DNA from: Riptortus pedestris
Lineage: Eukaryota; Arthropoda; Insecta; Hemiptera; Alydidae
DNA: 64,000 nt
Reading direction: 5' to 3'
Assembly (NCBI GenBank): GCA_019009955.1
Contig: CM032230.1
Coordinates: 108,977,001-109,041,000 of the forward strand
Shown here: piece by piece, positions 24,412-35,222 of the stretch
Numbering within the stretch: the first letter of the stretch is position 1
Layout: each line of letters opens with the position of its first letter
Position numbers and translations under genes: made by a program
The notes under the pieces: model-generated
Told to the model about the DNA's origin: nothing
The model's input: the letters and a program-made list of their open reading frames with translations, nothing else
Databases searched by the model: none

Positions 24412-25478
24412 TATGTATATGTATGTATATCAATGCCCAAGAGGGTGAAACGTCTGCCAGTGGACAAAGATAACAAAGATTGCTGAGTATGAGATCTTAA
24501 ATTTTTTTTTTTTTTTCTGGCTGAAATAAAAATTAATTGAACTAATAATTATTTACTGACGGCTTAATAAAAAAAAAAATCGATATAACACAGGAGTTAT
24601 TTGTTATTTTTTTGTATTTATTTTTCTCTTTGCTACACTGTCAACAGTTTTCCCTGATGAAAACGTCGGGAGGGGGGGGGCGAGGGAAAAATAAATAAAA
24701 AGCCATAGAGAAGAGGAGCGAGAGAGAGAGTGAGTGAGAGGGTTAGATCACCTGTGGATGGCTGATAGAGAAGGTAGATAAGAGCCATCTCCAGTGTGTA
24801 CCCAAGCCCTCGAGGACTCTATCAATTTAGGTCTCCTCCCCCCTCACCCCCAACACATACACCCCCCCTCTTCCTTTTACCTGTCTCTTACACTCCCACC
24901 CCCTTCCCCATTCTATCGAGTCCACTTTAATGGCTTTATGCACTTAACTTCGGATAGAGAGCCGGGGGCTTAGAAGAAATAAATTAATGCCCGACAAAAG
25001 GGGCTCAGGGGGTTTATAGTTCGGAAAACCCACATATAAAGGTCCATTAAATCTACTTCTTGTCAAATAACTTACGAACTGTTGTTATTTAATTAGATTT
25101 AATTTTAAAATTATTTCCTTGACAGCGAATAAGCGGTTATTTTAGAATTCCTTATTGCTTTAATGACACTGATAAACAAAAAAAAAACTTTTGGCGGATA
25201 TCTTGCTATTCAACACTTGTTTTAAGACAGTTTAGACATGCTGATTAAAAATATGCAAACCGTTTTTCTCTGTCACCCACCGTTTTAGAGATATCGGGCA
25301 TTAACCATTTATATGGGTTTAACATTGTATCAAGGCAAACAACTCGCAGACAAGTTACAGTAGAGCACATATTGCTGAATAGAGTACTAATTAACATAAA
25401 CTATATAGCATCATCTAGTTTAAGGTATAATACACATATAAAATACATAGGTATAACATAAAGTTCCTTAATTTAAAG
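24412..25478. other. GC-richer pyrimidine/purine island, no gene
   Basis: It opens with a fragment GGTGAAACGTCTGC (24443-24456) shared with the foldback element near 34.9 kb. From about 24640 to 25015 the sequence is unusually complex: runs of G and then C-rich tracts, GAGAGA, and TAATGGCTTTATGCAC. There is no ORF. On the minus strand GAGACAG|GTAAAAGG near 24878 resembles a splice donor. It could be regulatory or a non-coding exon. The remainder to 25478 is AT-rich with nothing recognised. Confidence 0.35.
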
Positions 25479-26130
25479 TTAGTTTGGTTTGAATTTCTTG
25501 GCTGTAGACTTGCGTTTGTACTGAGCATTTGGGATGTGACGCTGAAGCATCCAGCAGAAGTCAGCCAACATTGGTCCACCCCTGATAGAGTGACTACATC
25601 ACCGAAATGTCCTGATGAAAACGTTCGCCATGTTCATCACTGACAGAATCTAAGTTCTCGAGAAAGAAGTCGAGGAGATGAATCTTGAAGGACATGTTGC
25701 AACCCATCAACCTGTGCGCACTAATGCACTTCTGCACAATATTTACATAGTCAGGAGATTTATAATTTCCAAGGAAATTGGCTACAACAGACTTGAATGC
25801 CAACCATGCTTCTTTTTCAGTATTACTGACTAAGTCTTCGAAGTGACTGTCTGCAATGATCTTGCTTATTTGTGGACCTATGAACACACCTTCTTTCACT
25901 TTCGCATAACTCAACCCTCGGAACTTGTTGGATACGTGCCAAAAAGCATCTGAGTTGCTGCCTAGAGCCTTCACAAAGTTCTTCATGAGCTCCAGCATTT
26001 TGGAGCCACATTTTTCAAAATTTTGATTTTGAGTTTTGGAAAAAAACAATTTATTATAATGGATGCTAAATGTTATATAAAAGGCCGCGTTTAACAGAGT
26101 AAAATGACACCGCTTCCACCTTCCTAGCAC
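25479..26130 (-). pseudogene. frameshifted copy of an expanded invertebrate gene family (EHGERFHQDI family)
   Basis: A minus-strand frame contains LELMKNFVKALGS, VKEGVFIGPQISKII, FLGNYKSPDYVNIVQKCI, MGCNMSFKIHLLDFF and SDEHGERFHQDIS. After the Met near 25594 this frame stops. A +1 shift restores the family ending: GGPMLADFCWMLQRH … AQYKRKSTAKKFKPN and a stop at 25479. The family is multicopy in many invertebrates and recognisable by its EHGERFHQDI signature; its function is unknown to me and a transposon origin is possible. Compared with the usual form, the stretch between KIH and ENL is about four residues short. The upstream half of the family is absent or unreadable. A dead, truncated copy without introns. 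Confidence 0.8.
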
Positions 26131-26210
26131 AATTAGAACAGGGTCTAGAACAATTTAAAGAAAGCCCGTCGTCGTTTTTGGGAAAATTCGGCGTTGCATT
26201 AAAAAAAAAC

Positions 26211-26257
<47 letters not shown>

Positions 26258-26608
26258 CGTGATAGAGCAAAAAAGTTTTCAGATTTGTAATCAGCATGAA
26301 AAACTGCTTCAGGAAAAGTAAACACCATGCCAGTGTAATTTAAAAATTTGTTTACTCCCTTTAGAAGATTTCCCAGAAATATGCTACCAACGCTCTGATA
26401 CTCTGAATAAGTCAATGCTAATTTTTGATAGAGCTTATAAAGATATTGTGATGAGTCACAAAATTATGCATTTGATAAGCATGGTCCTATTAAAATTTTC
26501 ATTAAGCAGGGAATCCGCTAAAGAAAATCAAATATTGAAACTGTTCATTAAATCAACTGTCATCAAATATGTTCCGAGATCCTATGTAGTAGGCTAATAT
26601 ATATATAA
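26131..26608. other. poly-A tract and unassigned sequence
   Basis: A pure A run at about 26214-26252 (interrupted A tract from 26203) lies just upstream, on the minus strand, of the pseudogene. It is therefore poly-T relative to that copy and not its tail. The 26155-26415 minus frame is created by this run. I see nothing else. Confidence 0.6.
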
Positions 26609-26752
26609 TTTTGAACGGACTACATTTTTTATCAGATTTCCCTTGAGGGAAATCAGCTATTGAGGTCGCACTCATGACGCGTTTCTCGAAACTTTTCTTC
26701 AAATGTCCATCGATCCTACCCAGGAGATGACGAAAATGAGGTCCGTTCAAAA
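26609..26752. mobile_element. ~144-bp inverted-repeat unit nested at an AGCAG left arm
   Basis: Ends TTTTGAACGGACTACATTTT and AAAATGAGGTCCGTTCAAAA are inverse with two mismatches. The interior is the left arm of the AGCAG family (palindrome, GAGGTCGCACTCATGACGCG, TCCATCGATCCTACCCAGGA). It has the same layout as 24272-24411, and both have TA-rich flanks. Confidence 0.6.
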
Positions 26753-27189
26753 CCATGTATATGTCTGTTTTGAAAATTCGAAATATCTCCGTTGCTGTAC
26801 GTCAGATCGAAAAATTGTGTAGAACCAATATTATTGCAAATTAAATTATCTATAAATGTTATCATATATATGTTTTCATTATATTTAATATTAACCGAGA
26901 TGTTTGCGTTTTTTAGTATTCGGCCTTCAGTAAACCCCCACTCCTGCTCTTGTCATAGCAACAATAAGCCGTTATATTATAAAGCACTTTATTCGAAGCC
27001 TAAATAACAAATATTGTTCTCATTGAACTTTTACGTCATGAAATAAATGCAAATACGGGGCGCAATTGGGAATTCTGCTTAGTTTACGCAGCCCCTGCGT
27101 GACGGACTTTTTCGTTATCTACTAGGTAGGATCGATGGCCATTTGAAGAGCCTCGATAGCTGATTTCCCTTAAAAGAAGTTTACTAAAA
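26633..27189 (+). mobile_element. AGCAG-family repeat, one core with inverted right arm
   Basis: The left palindrome is near 26633. The core runs from about 26775 (AATATCTCCGTTGCTGTACG, then ATATTAACCGAGATGTTTGC and CGGCCTTCAGTAAACCCCCA). The right end is GCTTAGTTTACGCAGCCCCT then GCGTGACGGACTTTTT. It continues directly into an inverse left arm, CGTTATCTACTAGGTAGGAT … GCTGATTTCCCTTAAA, ending at 27189. The element is thus bounded by inverted arms. It is non-coding. Confidence 0.82.
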
Positions 27190-28304
27190 CAGCTGATGTT
27201 GTATATTTATATTTATTTATGTTGAACCCGTGACTTTGGGACTTGTATATCCTGCATTGGAGGTCATTGGCACCCTGGTTTAGTCTATTTGACGTTAAAT
27301 CCCGATAATATGCCCCGATAGCTTAGCCACTCGCGTCAATGGCTCCTACTTGGGGAAATTTGTGAACTTGGCTGGCCAAAGAGGTTATCTTTGGCTTCAC
27401 AGTCGACTTCTGGAGAACAGGCAACTCAAATCAGCCAATATCTGCTTTTATAGTTGGAAGCCTGCAGTGAACTATGAAACTATCCTCTTGGAATAGTGAT
27501 AAGGGCTTGGTGGTTTCCGTACTCAAAATGGAGTTGGGCATATTTCTGGTTGAGGGCACATAAAAGTCTAGGAAAAAGAACATTCTGACAGCGTGGAGCT
27601 TCACTGAGCTAAGAAATAGTTGAGAAAACGTAGGTTTCTTAAACCAAATGTTTACCTTGCTACTAGGAAAATGACATACATAGGAATAATACTTCGTTCC
27701 AGCCTGAAATTTGATAAGAACTGATAAAGTCGGTAAATAATGTCATGACTTAAAAAGCTTGTTCAACAGGAAAGGCTGATTGGATCGAATAATAAACAGA
27801 AAGCTTTAGAAGTGATAATTTAGATATAATAAACAGGATGCTCTGAATAGGAGTTTGGATACTGGCCTGAGTTCTAGGCGTTGAGGAGATATGCAATTTA
27901 TTTGTGTGTTTTTTACATTTATATATGTTTTATGTTGTAAAACATATCTGACATCACTGGCTGATGATCGAGTACAGCATTGTACTCTAGATGCGAAGGC
28001 ACCATCTTCAAGCCCATCAAAGTCGTACTGAGTACAACGGACTTGAAGATACTATTAACACCACTTGTCGATCGTTTGTTATTACACCACTTTGACAGAC
28101 GATTACCGCTCTATGCAGCTATTCCGTGACATCGTCCAGTTTTGGGCTAACATCAATTTATAATTACTTTTTGTCATTCAAATAAATTCTAGAAGAGATA
28201 TTTTAAATAATAAAGTGATTTTTTTTTTAAAAATAAAAAAAGATTTAATAATCGTCTTTAAATGTGTGGCCTCCCGATAACTGATAAGTACTCTAATTCA
28301 TTTT
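27190..28304. other. moderately complex non-coding stretch
   Basis: No repeat of the families above and no coding frame. 27300-27440 is GC-richer. A short phrase (GTCGACTTCTGGAGAACAG) resembles GTCGACTTCTTCAGAACAG at about 33115, which hints at a further old repeat family shared with the 33.0-33.3 kb block. Confidence 0.35.
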
Positions 28305-29290
28305 AGCAGATCCCCTTTAAGGGAAATCAGCTGTTGAGGTTGTACTCATGCAGCCGAACATTTTCGAAAAATGTCTTCCAATGTCTATCGATCCTTCCTA
28401 GGAGATGAGGTCCGTTCAAAATTGTATATACATGTACCGCTCTAGCGGTCGCAATTATTGTTTTACCGTTACCTAACCTGATATATAAGGGTTTCACGCA
28501 AAAGTAAAGATCAAATTCGTTAACGGTTAAACTCGGGCCAGGGGGAGGGATGGGGTTGTTTAGAAGAGAGAATTTGTTAGAGAATTTCGAAATCTCTCCG
28601 TTATTGTATGTTGGATCGAAAAGGTGTATAGAACTAATCTTATTGAAAATTTAATTGTCTATAAATGTTGCTATATACATATTTTCTCTACAGTTAATAT
28701 TAACCGAGATCATTGGATGTTTCAGGTTTCATCCTTCAGTAAACCCCACTCCTACTTATTTCCTAGTAACAATAAGCTGTTATAACATGATCCTCTTTAT
28801 TCTAAGCTTAAATACCAAGTATTGTTTCTATTTGACCTTTATTATACGAGATAGCTGCAGATTTGTTGTGCAATGACGTCATATTTTACATTCTTGTCTT
28901 GAATTATTTATTTGATCTATTCCATACTCGATATTTAACCGTTTTATTCATCACTAAAGTTTGGGATTATCGGAAATCGGACCAGGAATAGAGGGGAATT
29001 TGAAAGTTCAAAATATCTCCGTTATTATGGGTTGGTTCGCAAAATGTTATAGAATCAATGTTGGTAAATTATTGAAGCTCTAAAAATTTTGTTCTGTGAA
29101 TTATTTGTAACTCAATTATTAACTGAGATATTCGTACTATTTATTTTCAGCCTTCAGTTACCCTCCCCCCTTCGACTCATTGCCCCCCCCCTTAGAAATA
29201 TGGAATATGTCGTGAGATGAGATTACAAGTGTGCTGTACCAGGATGTGGAAAAACTGCTTGTTTGCACAGCCTCTGCGTGACAGACTTTT
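28305..29290 (+). mobile_element. AGCAG-family repeat, complete two-core copy
   Basis: Left end AGCAGATCCCCTTTAAGGGA. The first core spans 28437-28790 (CTCTAGCGGTCGCAA; AATATTAACCGAGATCATTG; TTCAGTAAACCCC). A second, diverged core spans about 28925-29165 (CTCGATATTTAACCGTTTTA; GAAATCGGACCAGG; ATATCTCCGTTATTATGGGT; ATTAACTGAGATATTC; CAGCCTTCAGTTACC). The right end is GCCTCTGCGTGACAGACTTTT. The order of boxes is the same in both cores, so the longer form arose by tandem duplication of the core. Confidence 0.8.
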
Positions 29291-30052
29291 GTATAATTGT
29301 ATGTATAATATCTCTGTATATTTACTCTAATGCGTGTTGGCTTCCCGACATTTCCTAGCTTATTAAGTTTATAACTGTAGAGAAAGCAAATTAAGAATGA
29401 CCCAAAATGGCTAGAGCTGACCGCAGAGGAGGGACTAACGGTGCTTTGAGTGTTTACTGCGATGCTGTGGGGCTGACATTTTATAGCAGACCACTTGGTT
29501 TAATTGTCAAGTAATAGGACATGTTAAGGCAAGCTGTCCCCGCAGCCGTATCGCTTTGCATGCTCCAGGAACATGGAGCCCACATGTAATGACCGCAATG
29601 TTTCGTCTGCGACTCAGCATTTATTACTGTTAAAACATTAAACTAATGTCTAACAAAGGTTTATAAGCGGTAACTATCTGCAGTAACTGTAACTAAAGAT
29701 AAAGTCTATTCAGAAATAGAGTTGTAATTTTAGGTGTAATGAGTCAGTGTAACATTAGGAGGTCTTAATCTCCACCAAAAAAGCCAGAGGGCAAACCTCT
29801 ATTAGAGGAATGGGAAATTAAAACTTTCCCAGGTCATGATGCTGGTTTTTATGCAACATAAATTTTATTATTATTGGGGGGAAAGGTATTTTTGCTTGGA
29901 TTCCAGAACTTCTTCAATAAAATCATACTTCCTATCCTTCTCTGCTTAAATTATTCAAGACTATGTATTCAATCTCATGACACCTGATATGGTGTCATTC
30001 TTTTGACGAAAATCTATATATTTAGCTTTATCTTTTGTAAATGTACCAAGGA
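29291..30052. other. higher-complexity non-coding stretch
   Basis: 29380-29620 is GC-richer than its surroundings and contains CTTTGCATGC and several CpGs. No open frame of note and no repeat recognised. It is a possible regulatory element or an old repeat. Confidence 0.3.
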
Positions 30053-30086
30053 TGCTGCCTACTTTACGCAGCTTCTGCCAGACAAA
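30053..30086 (+). mobile_element. AGCAG-family right-end fragment
   Basis: GCTGCCTACTTTACGCAGCT then TCTGCCAGACAAATTT is a decayed form of the family right end. It lies about 20 bp before the left end of the next copy. Confidence 0.5.
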
Positions 30087-30106
30087 TTTGTAGACATCGA
30101 AATATC

Positions 30107-30161
30107 AGCAGATTTCCCTTAAGGGATCAGCTATTGAGGTTCTACTCATGAAGGGATTTTA

Positions 30162-30236
<75 letters not shown>

Positions 30237-31052
30237 CTGTTAACGCTCTGGTGGTCTCAATGTTTGTTTCATCGTTACTGAACTCGATATATAAGCATCT
30301 CTTGCCAAACTAAAGATCAAATTCATTAATGGCTGAAAACGAAACAGCGGAAGAGGCGGTTTAGAGGGTGAGAATTTTGAAAATTTCAAATAACTCCGTT
30401 GTTTAGAGTTGGATAGAAAAATTGTATAAGAATCTATCTTATTGCAAATGTAATTACGTATAAATTTTGTTATTTACATTGTTATTAACCGAGATAATTG
30501 GATGTTTCAGCTTTTATCCTACAGTAAACCCCCACTCCTACTTATGTGTTATGTAGGAATAAGCTGTTAGATCATGAACCACATTATTCTTAGATTAAAT
30601 ACGAAATATTTTTTTCAAGAGACCTTTATTATGCGAGATACTTGGAGATTCGTTGTGGATTACGTCATCAATTAAGATGTTTCCTTCTTGTCTGGAAAAT
30701 ATTTATTTGATCTATAGCATACTCGGTATTTAAATGTTTCAGTCAACGCTAAAAATCATATTTGTTATTGGTAGAAATCGGACCAGCAATAGGGGATGGG
30801 GTTTAGAGTGGGGGCATTCAAAAATACAAGATATCTCCATTATTATGAGTCGGATGAAAAAATGTTATAGAAATAATCTTCTTAAGATATTGAGGATCTC
30901 TAATTGTTGTTCTATGCATTTTTTCGCAATTCATGTATTAAGTGAATAATTCGTACTTTTTGGTATTCAATAAGAATGTGTGACGAGATATCATTAGTTT
31001 GTCTTACCAGCAAGTGGGAAATTTGCTTAGATTACGCAGCCCCTGCGTGCCA
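30107..31052 (+). mobile_element. AGCAG-family repeat, complete two-core copy
   Basis: It starts AGCAGATTTCCCTTAAGGGA, followed by a short arm, a TA microsatellite (about 30165-30230) and a first core (GTTAACGCTCTGGTGGTCTC; TATTAACCGAGATAATTGG). A second core begins near 30715 (ACTCGGTATTTAAATG; GAAATCGGACCAGC; AGATATCTCCATTATTATGA). The right end is AAATTTGCTTAGATTACGCA then GCCCCTGCGTG. It has the same two-core architecture as 28305-29290. Confidence 0.8.
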
Positions 31053-31608
31053 AAGTTATTTTATTTTGACAAAAGTATTTAAAACACATTTTGCAACCAT
31101 GTCTCCAATTAAATTTAGGCCGTTATGTTAATGTTCTTTGATATGTCACCGAATGCTACTTCGCTCGCTGACAAGATAAAAGTGAAAGTGGTACTCGTTT
31201 TTGCAATCAAATTGAACATGATAAATAAACATTAAATACAAGTAATGAAAACAACAAATAAGCATTAAACTAGTATTAAAGGTTACAATTTAAAACGGTT
31301 TTATATATCTCATATTGATGTGTTTTTTTTGCTTGTGTATATCTCTTTATTTCCAGATAAATAGCTCAAGTAGTATTTTTCATTTAACTTGAAGGTTGTT
31401 ATCACGCCTCAATAGTTATATATAGCTTAATACCATCGTTGAGAAAGGTCAGGTATAGCAATGGATGTTGCAACGCTATTGGTCTTGGTGGATTCCCACT
31501 GTATTTAACAACAAATGAAACATCTTTCGAATTGACCCACTTCTTGATTTGTTCCTTCATTAATCTATTTTTGAATTTGAAATACACAAACATACATAAT
31601 TAACATAA

Positions 31609-31945
31609 AGTCCGTCAAGCAAGAGTTGCGTAAACAAACCAGGTTTCCCACGTGCTGATACGACACACTACTGAACAAGAAAGAACTCATAACTCTCTTA
31701 ATAGTTGAGCTAAGAGAAAATGTATAGAACAGCAATTGTAGGAAATCAACTGCTTAACAAGACTTCTTCTATAACATTTTTCGATCCAAGTCATAATGAC
31801 TCAGATATTTAGAATTTTTCAAACTCCTCCCTCTCTAACCGTCCCCCCTCGTCTATTCCGTGTACGATGTCTGTCATTAAGTAATGTAATATTTAGTGTT
31901 GAATGGGACAATTAAATATCGAGTATGGTACTTTATGCTACTTTA
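31609..31945 (-). mobile_element. AGCAG-family repeat, right half
   Basis: Inverse right end AGTCCGTCAAGCAAGAGTTG … AGGTTTCCCACGTG, then a core in inverse containing ACATTTTTCGATCCAAGTCA and ATTAAATATCGAGTATGG. The left arm is missing. Confidence 0.65.
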
Positions 31946-32352
31946 CACCTCATAAATTCTTATATCGCATTACATCAAAATCCTGATCTAACTTCGATCT
32001 TATATTTTCGCGAGGATGCGTAATCGTTTTATTTTGGCGGAAAACTAGATATACTTGATCCCAAGAACTAAAATAAATACATAAATAATCGTCCAATAGA
32101 CATTCCACGCTTTTGTGCACGAAACTATAAATATGACTAATTTGAAGGCAATAAATGGATTATTTAACTGCTTCCGTTTAACAAATATTTATATTTTGAA
32201 GGGAAACCATTATTATATCAATTAGTTTCTCGATAACAGCAATTATAATCATACATTTTTCTAACTGCTTTTATCTCTTGTAAAACAAATGGAAGGCAAC
32301 ACTTTTGCTGTACATGTAGCATTTGTGTTACTGAGGAATATTTGGTGTATAC

Positions 32353-32946
32353 AATTGAGGTCGTACTCATGACGCGATTTTCGAAACATTTCTTTAAATG
32401 TCCATCGATCCTACCCAGGAGATGACGAAATGATTTAATATGATGATATTTGCCTGTTAACGCTATAGCGGCCGCAATGTTTGTTTGATTGTTACCAAAC
32501 TCCATATTTAACGGTTTTATGCAAAAAGAAAGATCAAGTTCGTTAATGGCTGAAATCTGACGAGTGGAAGGGGGGATTTCGAAGATTCGAAATATCTCCG
32601 TTAATATGCGTCGGATCGAAAACTTGTATAGAACCAATCGTATTGAAAATTAAATTTACTATAAATATTGTTATGTACATTTATTCTCTATCTTGAATAT
32701 TAACCGACATATTTACATTTTTATTAAGTGTGTGGGGGTAACGGACGAGATGAGATCGGTTGACGTCGGTTCCATTCGATACTTTTCGCTGAAAGCTAGT
32801 TCGGCCGTTTCCGTAACTGTTCGCTCTCGTGAAATTGGTTTAGAGACTCGTTAGTACTACTGTTACTAGTAGGCAGATTTCTCTATTGTAAAACTTCACG
32901 TGGGAAATCTGTTTAGTTTACGCAGCCCCTACGTATGGCCGTTTTT
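32353..32946 (+). mobile_element. AGCAG-family repeat, one core, variant right segment
   Basis: The palindrome is lost. It begins AATTGAGGTCGTACTCATGA, then the CATCGATCC box, core (GCTATAGCGGCCGCAATG; AATATCTCCGTTAATATGCG; ATATTAACCGACATATTT), then a GC-rich segment containing GAAAGCTAGTTCGGCCGTTT. It ends GTGGGAAATCTGTTTAGTTT and CGCAGCCCCTACG. The GC-rich right segment recurs inverted in 23750-23880. Confidence 0.78.
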
Positions 32947-33386
32947 GGGGCGGGGTTGCCATTGTGTCTGCTTATTTCATCAAATCATCTACTAATTATG
33001 GCTGCTGTTGGGAGGATAGTGATAAGCGATCCACTAGTTGATCAGCTGCTATGGACAGGGCTCGTCTCTGCTATGGCCCATTTGCATGCTGTGCGAGGTT
33101 ATCACCCCATTACAGTCGACTTCTTCAGAACAGCTGTTCCTATCAACCCAGCTGGTTCTATTGTGCCCCGAAGATTGTTATGATAATGGGGCAAGCCGAG
33201 TGGCACAGATAGAGACGAACCATTCATGAACCAGCTCTTAATACAACCCCTTTAGCCATGAAGTCAACTGATATTAGGGTAATGAACGCGGGAAGCCTAT
33301 TTCAAAATTGAATATTGAAAAGCTATCGAGAATCAGTATCGACATTACTTTTCTAAGTAGCATCATTTTGTTAAAAGTTTGCTACT

Positions 33387-33476
33387 AGCAGATTTTCATT
33401 AAGGAACATTAGGTGGCACTCATAACGTATATTTGATAAACGTATAATTTCCTTAAATATCCATCGATCCGGACGT
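33387..33476 (+). mobile_element. AGCAG-family left-arm fragment
   Basis: AGCAGATTTTCATTAAGGAA, a decayed GTGGCACTCATAACG box and AAATATCCATCGATCCGG are in the family order. The core is absent. Confidence 0.6.
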
Positions 33477-33605
33477 TCAGGGGTCAAAATAAAGATATAG
33501 GTCTTACAAAGCAATGCACGGCAATAGCGCACATTTCCAAAAAGAAAATTCGCTTATTGTCTATCAACAATATCGTACTTATCAAAAACAGCATAGTTTT
33601 TTTTT

Positions 33606-34400
33606 AGCAGATTTCCCGTAGGGGAAATCACCTATTGAGGTCGTACTCATGATGGGATTTTGGAAAAATGTTTGTTTAATCGTTACCAAACTCCATATAT
33701 AAACGTTTTATATAAAAATGAAGGTCAAGTTCGTTAACGGCTAATAATGGACCAGAAGGAGGGGGGAAGGGTTAGAGGCGAATTTCGAAAATTCGTATCA
33801 TCTCCGTTGTTGTGCGACAATCAAAAAAATTGTATAGAGTCAATCTTATTAAAAATTTAATATATAAATGTTTTCTCTGTTTTGAATATTAACCGAGATA
33901 TTTCCACATTTTAGTTTTCGGCCATCAGTAAACCCGATCTTCTACTTATGTCATATTAATCATGAATCACTTCATTCCAAGGTTAAATACAAAAATTAGC
34001 ATTCATTGAACTATTACTTTGCAAGACACATGCAAATACGTTATGTGATGACGACATTAATTAAGATGTTTCGTTATTTTCTTGAAAATGTTTATTTGAT
34101 GTATACCTATATCTGTATTTACCCATTTCGGACAACACTGAAGATCATATTTGTTATTAGCTAAAATGGGGCCTGGAATAGTGGTGGTTTAAAGAGGGAT
34201 TAGTAAATTCAAAATGTCTCCGTTATTACTTAAGTGTTAATCATACTTTCTGGTTTTCTGCCTTAAGTAACTCCCTCCCCCTTCTACTCATCGTTCTTTT
34301 ATGTATAAACGGAGAATACGTGGTGAGATGAGATCACAGTGTGTTATATCAGCACGTGTGATGTCTGCTTAGTTTACGCAGCCCCTACGTGACGGACTTT
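33606..34400 (+). mobile_element. AGCAG-family repeat, two-core copy
   Basis: Left end AGCAGATTTCCCGTAGGGGA. The arm is shortened so that TGGAAAAATG runs straight into TTTGTTTAATCGTTACCAAA. First core: CATCTCCGTTGTTGTGCGAC, ATATTAACCGAGATATTTCC, CGGCCATCAGTAAACCC. The second core is reduced (AATGTCTCCGTTATTAC; TGCCTTAAGTAACTCCC). The right end is GTCTGCTTAGTTTACGCAGC then CCCTACGTGACGGAC. The fixed-position microsatellite is missing. Confidence 0.8.
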
Positions 34401-34809
34401 TTTTGTTACAAGTATCCCGTTGACGACTTTGTAAAGCCCTTCGCCAAAATATCCCAATTCATTCTTCATTCAATGATTCGAAACATCCGTAAAATTCCAA
34501 AGAGCAGCTCCTTGCTCTTTATGATGGTGCTTTCCGCCACCGCCCGTCCAGGAAGTCAGTTAAGAATGTTCTATTCAGTTAAATGTCCAATAAACATTAG
34601 GCCCCAGGTTATGGTCCTCTCCCGAAGTTTTAATGACTCCTTCACTAAGTTACGGTTCATTAACGGCGCCATTATTACATAAACGTGCTATAGCTCCTAA
34701 ATGAACTTTGAAGGCTTTTAGTGGGTCTTAGAACGTTGTTATTAAAGATGGCATTGGTCTAGGCTTGTAAAAAGAACCAGAATACTCAACTTGACAATAT
34801 ATCAGAATT

Positions 34810-35104
34810 GTATCTAATCCGTACCGAGACCAATTAAAGTATTTCAGGTCTAAAGAAAGGATCATTTAGTTCTCAAAGGCTATCATTTATTCTCCTTGTT
34901 TTAGAATCGCAGACGTTTCACCATCCTGGGCATTAACAATGCTAAAACATACAAATGTTTTATCTCACAACCATTAAGCCAATTCAAAATTCTCTTAGAA
35001 ACCTAGAGTTACAACAAACCTCAGGAGGGCGAAACGTCTGCGATTCTAAAACAAGGAGAATAAATATGGCTGTTTGAGAACTAAACGATCCTTTCTTTTG
35101 TCCT
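34810..35104. mobile_element. foldback retroelement-like insertion with 14-bp flanking repeats
   Basis: Inverted arms of about 82 bp lie at 34847-34930 and 35022-35103. They share AGAAAGGAT, TTTAGTTCTCAAA, ATTCTCCTTGTTTTAGAATC and GCAGACGTTTC. AATATATCAGAATT occurs exactly at 34796-34809 and again at 35105-35118, which looks like a 14-bp target-site duplication. That size fits target-primed retroelements better than cut-and-paste transposons. The motif GGGCGAAACGTCTGC resembles the tails of Penelope-like elements, but that assignment is a guess. It has no coding capacity. Confidence 0.7.
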
Positions 35105-35222
35105 AATATATCAGAATTTTCTTGTTTTCGAGAGTTAATAGTAATAGTAAGTATAAGAGATCTTTTATTGTGAGTGCAGTCGCACTAATTATTTGGGTAT
35201 TCTTTATATTCGTAACACTAAC

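Noticed and set aside
25600..25625. CCTGATGAAAACGTTCGCC as an RNA motif
   Set aside because: It is the complement of the coding sequence for the EHGERFHQDI region of the pseudogene.
32935..33229. 82-codon plus ORF after an AGCAG right end
   Set aside because: It begins inside the repeat end and has no recognisable domain; it probably reflects local GC content.
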